Origin: an uncultured Acetatifactor sp.
GTDB lineage: Bacteria; Bacillota; Clostridia; Lachnospirales; Lachnospiraceae
Assembly: GCA_947624245.1 (NCBI GenBank)
Contig: CANQJL010000013.1
Coordinates: forward strand, 1-64,000
Direction: 5' to 3'
Length of the DNA: 64,000 nucleotides
The translations under genes were made by a program, and so were the position numbers. Of the stretch, positions 42,321 to 49,747 are shown piece after piece (positions within the stretch are counted from its first letter, which is position 1; the number at the start of each line of letters is the position of its first letter). Under the pieces are notes generated by a model that was given only the letters and a program-made list of their open reading frames with translations, had not been told where the DNA came from and did not search any database.

Positions 42321-43397
42321 TTATGATACCTTGTGTATGATGATACAGTTCGGCACATTGACCTTGACGGGCGGCCCGTTCATGATCATAGTGCCGTTCT
42401 CTGCGTCGATCTTGAAGAATGTCATATCGTTGGACTCATGATTTAAGGAGACCAAAAATTTGTTGTTCGGAAACAGGCTTGCATCTTTGGGATACTCCCC
42501 GCTGACAGGCAGACAGAAGATCTTAGTCAGCATTCCCGTCACCTGATCCACGCTGTAGAGCGTAGCGGAATTATCTCCCGCGCTGGTGCAGAGCAGATAC
42601 TTATAATCATCTGAAAACGACAGCGCGCTTGCGGCACAGGAGCTGCCCTTGTCGCGCTTTACCGTCTCCACGGTCTGAATCTTTTCAAACACGGGCTGCC
42701 CGTTCTTCTCCTCATAGGAGTACACGTCCACATAACACTTCCACTCATGGATAATGTAGATAAATCTGCCGTCCTTGGACATCTTCACATGTCTGGGCGC
42801 AGAATCCAGCTCGCTGCGAAGCACGTCGGCCAGAGCGACCTTGCCGTTGGCCGCATCGAAGCGGTACACATTGACATGGTCCATACCCTGATCCGCCACC
42901 AGCAGGTATTTGTTGTCGTGAGTCATTCGCGCACAGTTGATGTGCGGGCGGGAGTTCCGCTCCGCCACGGTGCCCAGTCCCTTGTGAAAGATCTCGTCCG
43001 TGATCTCCCCCACGGAGCCGTCCTCATTCAGGCGCAGCACCGTAAGCTTGCCGTCATGATAACCCGCCACGAACAGATAGCTGTCCGTATAGTCTGTGGA
43101 AAGATAGCAGCCCCGCATTCCGTTGATGCCGGCAAAGTTGATCATCTCCAGATTGCCGTCCTTTAAGACCCTGTACGCCTCCACGCCGAAATCGGTGATG
43201 GAATATAAATACTTTCTGTTGTGAGAAATGGAGACGTAGGAAGAGTTGGTGATCTCCACCTGATCCTTTTCCGTGAAGCGCCCGTTCTCCACGTCTACGT
43301 CATATATTTTGATTCCGTGATTGTCGCCCTGCGTATAGGTAGATACATATGCCACATATTTCTCTTTGGATTTTTCTTTGGACTTTTCCGCTGCCAT
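42321..43397 (-). CDS. Lactonase-family beta-propeller protein (6-phosphogluconolactonase-like)
   Basis: 358-residue cytoplasmic seven-bladed propeller of the YbhE/YkgB type, which includes 6-phosphogluconolactonase Pgl. Blade motifs repeat: SYVSISHNRKYLYSI, RMTHDNKYLLVADQG, HVKMSKDGRFIYIIHEW, LSFSDDYKYLLCTSAG, and the final LVSLNHESNDMTFFKID. A lysine/glutamate-rich N-terminal tail (KSKEKSKEK) precedes the first blade. The family includes many non-lactonase members, so the reaction is uncertain. GGAGG lies 8 nt before the ATG. It has no metabolic partner next to it. Confidence 0.82.
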   Translation of the reverse strand: MAAEKSKEKSKEKYVAYVSTYTQGDNHGIKIYDVDVENGRFTEKDQVEITNSSYVSISHNRKYLYSITDFGVEAYRVLKDGNLEMINFAGINGMRGCYLSTDYTDSYLFVAGYHDGKLTVLRLNEDGSVGEITDEIFHKGLGTVAERNSRPHINCARMTHDNKYLLVADQGMDHVNVYRFDAANGKVALADVLRSELDSAPRHVKMSKDGRFIYIIHEWKCYVDVYSYEEKNGQPVFEKIQTVETVKRDKGSSCAASALSFSDDYKYLLCTSAGDNSATLYSVDQVTGMLTKIFCLPVSGEYPKDASLFPNNKFLVSLNHESNDMTFFKIDAENGTMIMNGPPVKVNVPNCIIIHKVS

Positions 43398-43493
43398 AGG
43401 AATGCCTCCTCACCGCACGATATCTGTCATAAATATAGCACAAAAAGAAAGGGCGGTCAACCTTCATAGGGACCGCCCGCCGCTCTCCGTTCT

Positions 43494-43949
43494 TCAGTTA
43501 TTGCAGCCGCAATCATTGTCTCTGCGCGGAATTTCCGGAAAGGTCTGCCAGCCGGGAGGATTCTGTCCCGAGACAGCGCTCCTAAAGCTGCCGTCCTGCC
43601 CGCAGCCGCAGTTATCGTTCACGGGAGATACGCTCCCCTGACAGCCGCAGTTATCGTTTACAGGCGATACATTCCCCTGACAGCCGCAGCTATCGTTCAC
43701 CGGCGATACGTTCCCCTGACAGCCGCAGTTATCGTTTATGGGCGATACGTTCCCCTGACAGCCGCAGTTATCGTTTACGGGCGATACATTTCCCTGGCAG
43801 CCGCAGCCATCGTTTACGGGCGAAGCACCGCCATACCCGTATCTGTCGTTGAAAGCAGATGTACCGTTGCAGCCGCAGCCGGATCTGTTCCCGCCATTGT
43901 CGGAGTTACCGCAGCAGCCAAGCAAAAGCAATAAGAGAATACAGTTCAT
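43494..43949 (-). CDS. Cysteine/glycine-rich 13-residue repeat protein
   Basis: Not recognised. The 151-residue protein starts with a short, very hydrophobic stretch (NCILLLLLLG) then CC and a Gly/Asn-rich part, followed by six tandem units of SPVNDNCGCQGNV. Each unit has a C-G-C pair, so the repeat region holds at least twelve Cys. Such spacing suits metal binding or disulfide cross-linking, as in spore-coat or surface proteins; that is inference. The ATG at 43949 is used, a GTG three codons earlier is possible, and neither has a strong ribosome site. Upstream, AC-N17-CATAGGATA fits a sigma-K-like promoter, though the pattern is weak. Confidence 0.65.
   Translation of the reverse strand: MNCILLLLLLGCCGNSDNGGNRSGCGCNGTSAFNDRYGYGGASPVNDGCGCQGNVSPVNDNCGCQGNVSPINDNCGCQGNVSPVNDSCGCQGNVSPVNDNCGCQGSVSPVNDNCGCGQDGSFRSAVSGQNPPGWQTFPEIPRRDNDCGCNN
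43603..43836. repeat. Six 39-bp tandem repeats coding for the Cys-rich units
   Basis: Units begin at 43603, 43642, 43681, 43720, 43759 and 43798; the last is more diverged. The period is a multiple of three. Confidence 0.88.
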
Positions 43950-44011
43950 AGAATTCACCGTATTATATTTTTAGAGTATCCTATGCGGGCCGCTTCCGAC
44001 AGGTGCAGGTC

Positions 44012-44584
44012 CTATTGCTTTTTTTGCTTTTTCTTTTGTCTTTTCCCCCTGACCAGTACCCGTCTGATATAGTCGAACGTCTCCTTCTCGCCCCTTTGTG
44101 CGAGCATCTTTAATAGTTTGACCAGCTTTCTTCTGGTGTCTGGGTGAAGCGGCGCCTTGTCGGTGCCCTTGTAATAATACTTAAGGGGCGAGGCGTCCGT
44201 GTAAGCCTTCCCCTCATAGACCTTGCTTGCGGCAATGCGGTCCATGACCATTTCCGCAATGTAGCGGTCCGGCATGGGAACCGGCTTCATGACCCCCGGT
44301 TCGCTTTCCAGACTGTAGTCGATCCAGTACTCGTAGTGATGGCGGTTCCTGCCCTTATGGTGCATCCATGCGGCGGAATAGCCCTTGTCCTCCCGCTCGG
44401 CGTTGTTGGGGCTCCTGTCTCCCTGATAATATTTTGCCCCCGCCATGAATTCCACGGGACTGTATTTCGACAGATCGTGCAGCAGGCCCTGTCTGTAGAG
44501 ACCCACGCGGAAACAACCCTTTGCCACCAGATACTTGTGGTAGGTGACCGTCTTAAAATGCTTCCAAGCCTTTCCCATTCTCAT
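44012..44584 (-). CDS. DUF5662 family protein
   Basis: 190-residue cytosolic protein, family of unknown function. The first half is His-rich in a regular way: KTVTYHKYLVAKGC, LLHDLSKYSPVEF, and HHKGRNRHHYEYW, which looks like an HD-type metal site, consistent with a metal-dependent hydrolase fold. The C-terminal end is very basic (KRQKKKQKKQ). The start has two options two codons apart; the first ATG is used. It follows the GH13-like gene after 22 nt. Confidence 0.78.
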   Translation of the reverse strand: MRMGKAWKHFKTVTYHKYLVAKGCFRVGLYRQGLLHDLSKYSPVEFMAGAKYYQGDRSPNNAEREDKGYSAAWMHHKGRNRHHYEYWIDYSLESEPGVMKPVPMPDRYIAEMVMDRIAASKVYEGKAYTDASPLKYYYKGTDKAPLHPDTRRKLVKLLKMLAQRGEKETFDYIRRVLVRGKRQKKKQKKQ

Positions 44585-44606
44585 CTCACATCCCGATATC
44601 CGACTT

Positions 44607-46526
44607 TTAAGTCCTCTCCTTCACGGCTGACGCCGCTCTTCCTTCCGCTTTTTTTGCGGCTTTCTTCTCACATACCGGCGCACCCACATAGACCTCGATG
44701 CATCTGGCAGGAATCCTTTTGACAGCCTCATCGCTGACGGGATCCGATTCGCACTTTTCCCCCTCGCCGTTCTCCGTGGAAATTGCCCGCTTCCACCCCA
44801 TTCCCTTGGGCAGTCTGGGCAGCGCAAGCTCATGATCCTCCCAGTGCATATTCAGCGCCAGATACAGGAAGGTATCCTTCTCGTCTTCCGGCTCCGCATA
44901 CGCTCCGCACAGCAGCAGACCGATATAGCGGAAATAGCTTTCGGTCTGGGGTCTCCACGCATTCTGTCCGTGATAGGACAGATCCGGATAGCCGCACGCT
45001 TTGTGGTCCATCAGGCGCAGCTCCCTCTGCGGCCGGAGGATCGAATGCTCTCTTCTGAACGCAATCAATTGTTTCCAGAAATCCAGAAGCTCCGCGTTCT
45101 TTTCCGTATTTGTCCAGTCCAGCCAGGTCACCGCATTGTCCTGACAATAGGGATTATTATTTCCCTTCTGTGTATTTCCGAACTCGTCTCCCATGAAGAT
45201 CAGCGGCGTCGACTGAGACAAGAGCAGCAGGCACATTGCGTTCTTGATCTGCTTTTTTCTCAGCTGCTTGATCTTCTGTCTTCGGGAGGGACCTTCTTCC
45301 CCGCAGTTCCAGCTGCAGTTGGTGTCGTTTCCGTCCCTGTTGTCCTCCCCGTTCGCCTCGTTGTGCTTGTAATCGTAAGATACCAGATCGGCCAGGGTAA
45401 ATCCGAAATAATTGGTCAGGTAATGAATGCTGCCGGCCTTCTCCGGTATGTGCCGCATATGATAGAGCGCGCTGTTCAGCATTCCCTCGTCGCTCTTTAG
45501 GAACCTCCTCATGTCGTAATACCATGCGTCGTTGTACTCCGCCAGATGAGGATACAGGGGCTGTTCGCCCTTCTCATATATATGGTCCGTATCAAAATGG
45601 TAATACCACAGCTTGGTGTCCGCCAGCGCTTCGTCCGCCGCCAGCAGATCGGCCGGCATGTCCGTTCCCAGCAGGTGAAATCCGTCCACATGATACTCCA
45701 GCACCCAGAACCGGAGTATCTCGGCGATCTCATTTCTCTTGACATCCTCCGGAAAATAGAGCTGCATGACCAGCTCCATATCATTCTCATGCAGTTCTCT
45801 CACCAGCTCCTTAAATTCCACGGTGGGATCCTCCGAAGACGCATAGGATGCCTTCGGCGCATAATAATAGCCCTTTTTATATCCCCAATAATTTAACTTT
45901 CCGCCGCCCTGCGCGCGTGCATTTTCCAGGGATACGGCATAGGGAAGTCCTTCCGGCAGCTCCTCCGCAGCCGCAATCTCGGAGAATTCATAGGCGGGCT
46001 GCAGCTCCAGCGTGGTGACACCGATTTCCTTCAGATAAGGGATCTTTTCGGCAATTCCGGCAAAAGTCCCCCTGTGCTTTACATTGGAGGAGACATGCCT
46101 GGTAAAGCCCCGCACATGCATACAGTAGCCGATCATTCTGTCGTAGGGGATTCTCGGAAAACGATCCCGTCCCCAGTCGAAATCCTCCGTGAGAAATCCC
46201 GCCTTCAGCTGCTCCCTGCGCCTTTCCTTTCCATATACGGATTTTGCGGGAAAGACTCTGGCCCATCGGTCCGGAACGACCCTGTCTTCCTCGTAGAACT
46301 GATACGTGATACGGGACGCGTCCAGCCCGCGCAGTATTTTACAGTATACGTTCCCGATGCGGTCCTCGGGAAGGAAGGGAATCCGGTCTATGCTCTTGCC
46401 TGTCTTTCTGTCAAACAGCAGGATACCGCAGGATACTTTTCTGGATACAAAGGCGAATCGAATGCCGTCGCATTCTATATGGGCTCCCAAAGGATATGGC
46501 TTTTTCCGCTGATTCTTATCTGTCAT
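44607..46526 (-). CDS. GlgX/isoamylase-like GH13 protein lacking the catalytic residues (predicted pseudoenzyme)
   Basis: 639 residues aligned well to GlgX-type debranching enzymes over the barrel: CBM48-like start (about 10-95), HVDGF, KHNEANGEDNRDG (about 387-399), LLLLSQSTPLIFMGDEFGNT and GNNNPYCQDNAVTWLDW. Yet every catalytic position is replaced. Region I DVVYNH reads VMQLYF (253-258). The nucleophile Asp of GFRFD is Leu286 (GFHLL). The acid/base Glu of AEPWD is Tyr309 (YYHFD). The HD of AHDGFT is Tyr373-Phe374 (NYFGFT). So it should bind but not cut alpha-glucan. The frame is uninterrupted, GGAGG precedes the ATG, and a consensus promoter lies upstream, all arguing for a functional gene. 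A glycogen-binding or regulatory role is inference. Confidence 0.88.
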   Translation of the reverse strand: MTDKNQRKKPYPLGAHIECDGIRFAFVSRKVSCGILLFDRKTGKSIDRIPFLPEDRIGNVYCKILRGLDASRITYQFYEEDRVVPDRWARVFPAKSVYGKERRREQLKAGFLTEDFDWGRDRFPRIPYDRMIGYCMHVRGFTRHVSSNVKHRGTFAGIAEKIPYLKEIGVTTLELQPAYEFSEIAAAEELPEGLPYAVSLENARAQGGGKLNYWGYKKGYYYAPKASYASSEDPTVEFKELVRELHENDMELVMQLYFPEDVKRNEIAEILRFWVLEYHVDGFHLLGTDMPADLLAADEALADTKLWYYHFDTDHIYEKGEQPLYPHLAEYNDAWYYDMRRFLKSDEGMLNSALYHMRHIPEKAGSIHYLTNYFGFTLADLVSYDYKHNEANGEDNRDGNDTNCSWNCGEEGPSRRQKIKQLRKKQIKNAMCLLLLSQSTPLIFMGDEFGNTQKGNNNPYCQDNAVTWLDWTNTEKNAELLDFWKQLIAFRREHSILRPQRELRLMDHKACGYPDLSYHGQNAWRPQTESYFRYIGLLLCGAYAEPEDEKDTFLYLALNMHWEDHELALPRLPKGMGWKRAISTENGEGEKCESDPVSDEAVKRIPARCIEVYVGAPVCEKKAAKKAEGRAASAVKERT

Positions 46527-46570
46527 GCGCTCCTCCGTCCAAAGACCTTTCCGGCAGGCCTCTGTACACT

Positions 46571-46599
46571 ATTATAATTGATTCCCCTCAAAACCACAA
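46571..46599 (-). promoter_or_regulatory. Promoter of the GH13-like gene
   Basis: TTGTGG (46594-46599), 17-nt spacer, TATAAT (46571-46576). Its -35 box lies one base from that of the divergent CapA-like promoter. Confidence 0.65.
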
Positions 46600-46600
46600 G

Positions 46601-46628
46601 TTGACAAATGTCCAAAATAAGCTATGAT
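46601..46628 (+). promoter_or_regulatory. Promoter of the CapA-like gene
   Basis: Consensus TTGACA (46601-46606), 16-nt spacer, TATGAT (46623-46628). Confidence 0.75.
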
Positions 46629-46666
46629 TATTATAATTATTTCCATGCTGAAAGGAGATATCCGGA

Positions 46667-47953
46667 ATGGAGAATATCATGAAAACCAAAAAAACAGGGC
46701 TCGGCCTGACTCTCTCCGTCCTCATATGCGCTCTGTGCCTTATGCTGTCCGGCTGCGCCGCTCCCGATACGGAGCCTGTGGCCGCCGTTCCCACAGCCGC
46801 GCCCTCCACGCCTTCTCCCACCGCTTCCCCCACGCCCCAGCCCACGGAGCCCCCGTTCGAGGAATACGACATCACCCTGATGGCTCTGGGCGACGATCTG
46901 CTCCACATGGGGATCGTGAACACGGGAAGACAGGAGGACGGCTCCCGGGATTACTCCTTTTTATTTGAAAATATCACCGATTATATTGACGCCGCAGATA
47001 TCAGCATCATCAATCAGGAGACCATCTTTGCCGGAAACCAGCTTGGCTTCTCCGGTTTTCCGAAATTCAACTCCCCCACCGAGGCTGGCGACGCCATAGC
47101 TAAGGCGGGATTTGACGTGGTGCTGCACGCCACCAACCACGCGGCCGATCAGGGGCTTGACGGAATCCTGTACTGCGCGTCTTTCTGGGAACAGTACCCC
47201 GATGTGCTTATGACCGGCATATCCGGCGAGACACCGAACGAGGAGATTCCGATGCTGACCGTAAACGGCATCGATTTTGCCGTTTTGAACTATACATACG
47301 GTCCCAACATGGGCACGCTCGAAAAATCTCTGCGCGGGCATCTGAACATGCTCTGCGATTATGATCCCGATTCCGGTCTCATCGATTTCACCTCTCTCAA
47401 TCCTCAGGTGATAGAGGACATTCAGAGAGCAAAAGATAAGGCAGACATCGTTATTGTCTGCCCTCACTGGGGGACGGAAAACGCTCTCACGCCCTCCAGC
47501 TATCAGGAAAGCTTCGCCGAGGCGATGGCCGCTGCCGGCGCAGACCTTATTATCGGAACTCACCCCCATGTCCCGCAGCCCGTGGAGTGGATCACCACCG
47601 ATGACGGGCACAGGACTCTGTGCTATTACTCTCTTGGCAACTATGTTTCCACCCAGAAAAATCCTGACAGTATGCTGGAAGAAATGGCCTGGGTCACCTT
47701 TCATGTAACGGAGGACGATGTATTTATCTTAGAGGAGGACAGCGGCGTGCTGCCCTTAGTCTGCCAGTACAAGAGCGGCCCTTTACGTCTCGTGGGCGTA
47801 TACCCTCTGGAGGATTACACCGAAGAACAGGCCCTTCACCACGGCATCTGGAATTACGGCGGCGTTGCGCTCCACAGAGACTATCTTCAGGAAAAAAGCG
47901 AAGAAATCTTCGGTGACGTCATTCTCTCAGAGGCCGACATTTTGGATCGCTAA
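46667..47953 (+). CDS. CapA/PgsA-like metallophosphatase-fold lipoprotein
   Basis: Surface lipoprotein of 428 residues. Signal peptide with lipobox LSGC (lipid Cys at residue 30), a Pro/Thr/Ser-rich linker (31-62), then a PGA_cap domain: ALGDDLLHMGI, SIINQETIF, HATNHAADQG, CPHWGTE and GTHPHVPQPVEW are the conserved metal-site motifs. CapA/PgsA take part in poly-gamma-glutamate export or anchoring, but many homologues occur without capB/capC, as here. AAAGGAG lies 9 nt before the ATG. The 3' end overlaps the convergent NlpC gene by 4 nt. Confidence 0.88.
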   Translation: MENIMKTKKTGLGLTLSVLICALCLMLSGCAAPDTEPVAAVPTAAPSTPSPTASPTPQPTEPPFEEYDITLMALGDDLLHMGIVNTGRQEDGSRDYSFLFENITDYIDAADISIINQETIFAGNQLGFSGFPKFNSPTEAGDAIAKAGFDVVLHATNHAADQGLDGILYCASFWEQYPDVLMTGISGETPNEEIPMLTVNGIDFAVLNYTYGPNMGTLEKSLRGHLNMLCDYDPDSGLIDFTSLNPQVIEDIQRAKDKADIVIVCPHWGTENALTPSSYQESFAEAMAAAGADLIIGTHPHVPQPVEWITTDDGHRTLCYYSLGNYVSTQKNPDSMLEEMAWVTFHVTEDDVFILEEDSGVLPLVCQYKSGPLRLVGVYPLEDYTEEQALHHGIWNYGGVALHRDYLQEKSEEIFGDVILSEADILDR

Positions 47954-49185
47954 TCGATCACGTTCCGCACGCCGAGAATGGTATCGTAATCCGCATTCAT
48001 AATGACGACGCCCTTCCGCGGGTTGGCGGAATGAATGATCTGGCCGTTTCCGATGTACAGTGCAACGTGTGTGCACTTTCCGCCGGAGCCGTAGCAGATG
48101 ATATCGCCCGGCTGCGCCTCGCTGTAGTCCACGCCCCGTCCGGCGCCGGACAGCTGACCTTCGGGAGTCCTTCCCAGCGAATATCCGAACTCTTTATAGA
48201 TCAGGCTGGTAAAGCCCGAGCAGTCCGTGCCGCCGGCAAGCGTCTGCCCGCCGTGAATATATTTATTTCCCAAGAACTGCATGGAATAATCTACGATCTG
48301 CTGGCGCAGCTCCGCGTTCGTGGAATAGGAGGTGTCCGGAGGCGCAACGGATACGGCAGTGTTTTCCGCAGCCTGTTCCTCAGGCACCTGCTGACGTTCT
48401 TCCAGTGCTTTCTTTTCTGCAAGCTCCTTCGCTTCCTCCTCCAAGGTCTTTGCATAGACAAATTCCTCGGAAACGGTCACATATTCCGCCGCCACATACC
48501 CTGTCTTGCTGTCGGTATACTGTACCTTCAGCCATTCCCCAAGGTCCTCCAGCAGCTTCACGCGCTCGCCGCTGTCGATATATCCCACTCGGGCCGCCTC
48601 TATATCGGGGGCCTTGCGCACGTTCAGTCTGTCGGCCTTCACGGTGGCATACCGCGTCACGTAATCGTCGATCACCGCCGCAGCCGCATCTCCGTAGAGG
48701 AAATACTCTGATTTGATGTATCCCTCCACGTTGCCGGATACCACCCGAAACCAGTCTTCTTCCTCTCCTGCCACCGACAAAATCTGCGCCACCGCGCCGC
48801 TGTAGATCTTACCCACAATGGCGCTGTCCGTATTCGGCTCTGTCCGCACGTTCACATAATTGTCTACATTTGCGATGGCAAGATCCGCGTACTCGCTCTC
48901 CTCCGAAGCGGTATCCTCCTGCGAATCTTCCGCCGTCATATGGATCTCCTCCTGCGCGTCCGCGCCCGTATCCTGCGGCGTTTGCGCCGGAATCTCCGGA
49001 ATATTCTGACACAGGGAGTCCAGGTACTCCTGCACTCCTCCGCCGTGAAGCCCGCGTTCCTCTCTCGCCTCGTTCACTGTTCCTGTATCGCCGTCCGCAG
49101 TCTTTGCCTGAGAAGCGGCCGCCGCGTATCCCAAGCAGGCGGTCATCAGGGCAATGCAGCCTGCAGCTATCCATCTGTATTTCAT
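47950..49185 (-). CDS. Secreted NlpC/P60 peptidase with two SH3 domains
   Basis: Cell-wall hydrolase cleaving stem peptides. The 411-residue protein has a signal peptide (about 1-25), an acidic linker, two bacterial SH3 domains (about 107-165 and 175-240; VNVRTEPNTDSAIVGKI and LNVRKAPDIEAARVGYI), a helical Glu/Ala-rich linker (about 248-280) and an NlpC/P60 domain (about 290-411). The catalytic Cys is in GTDCSGFTSL, and His in CTHVALYIGNGQIIHSA. A promoter is at 49297-49324, divergent from DUF1292. Confidence 0.94.
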   Translation of the reverse strand: MKYRWIAAGCIALMTACLGYAAAASQAKTADGDTGTVNEAREERGLHGGGVQEYLDSLCQNIPEIPAQTPQDTGADAQEEIHMTAEDSQEDTASEESEYADLAIANVDNYVNVRTEPNTDSAIVGKIYSGAVAQILSVAGEEEDWFRVVSGNVEGYIKSEYFLYGDAAAAVIDDYVTRYATVKADRLNVRKAPDIEAARVGYIDSGERVKLLEDLGEWLKVQYTDSKTGYVAAEYVTVSEEFVYAKTLEEEAKELAEKKALEERQQVPEEQAAENTAVSVAPPDTSYSTNAELRQQIVDYSMQFLGNKYIHGGQTLAGGTDCSGFTSLIYKEFGYSLGRTPEGQLSGAGRGVDYSEAQPGDIICYGSGGKCTHVALYIGNGQIIHSANPRKGVVIMNADYDTILGVRNVID

Positions 49186-49296
49186 GCTTTTCTCACCGTT
49201 CTGCGGTTCTATGCTCCTTTGCTTTGCATATTTCCCGCACCTGTTGACTTATACCGTGATATTTTGTGACAATATGTCGATTTTTACATCGAATGA

Positions 49297-49324
49297 ATTA
49301 TATCATAGCACATTTGACAGGCAA
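49297..49324 (-). promoter_or_regulatory. Promoter of the NlpC/P60 gene
   Basis: TTGCCT (49319-49324), 16-nt spacer, TATAAT (49297-49302). Confidence 0.6.
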
Positions 49325-49357
49325 CTTCAAGTGTGCAATCCTCTTTGCTCATAAATC

Positions 49358-49386
49358 TTGCACTATGCCGGCAGAACGGTTATAAT
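49358..49386 (+). promoter_or_regulatory. Promoter of the DUF1292 gene
   Basis: TTGCAC (49358-49363), 17-nt spacer, TATAAT (49381-49386); AAGGAGG follows before the ATG. Confidence 0.8.
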
Positions 49387-49429
49387 AGGCATACGGACAC
49401 ACAACGACCGAACCGCAAGGAGGATTCCC

Positions 49430-49747
49430 ATGGGAAAGAACAATGATTACGATGCCGAGGAAATGACTGTCGAACTGGATCTGGAGGACGGCACCACAGT
49501 GAACTGCGCCGTCATCACTATCCTGACGGTGGAGAAAAAGGACTATATCGTACTGCTTCCGCTGGACGCAAACGGCGATAATGCCGACGGCGAGGTATGG
49601 TTCTACGGATACAGGGAAAATCCCGACGACCCCAACGAAGAACCTGAGCTGGATTACATTGAGGACGACGAGGAATACGAAAAAGTCGCCGACGCTTTCG
49701 ACGAATATCTGGACAACTGTGAATTTGACGAGCTGGTGGACGAATGA
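49430..49747 (+). CDS. DUF1292 family acidic protein
   Basis: Small cytosolic protein of 105 residues, very acidic. DUF1292 pattern: VELDLEDGTTVNCAVITILTV, then DYIVLLPLD and the EVWFYGYRE strand, ending in an Asp/Glu-rich helix. Function is unknown in the family, which is common in Firmicutes. The ATG at 49430 has AAGGAGG 7 nt upstream. Its last 94 bp overlap, on the opposite strand, the 3' end of the UvrD-like helicase gene. Confidence 0.85.
   Translation: MGKNNDYDAEEMTVELDLEDGTTVNCAVITILTVEKKDYIVLLPLDANGDNADGEVWFYGYRENPDDPNEEPELDYIEDDEEYEKVADAFDEYLDNCEFDELVDE

Noticed and set aside
43603..43836. Regular 39-bp units as a CRISPR array
   Set aside because: Units are contiguous with no spacers and lie in frame in an open reading frame; this is a protein repeat.
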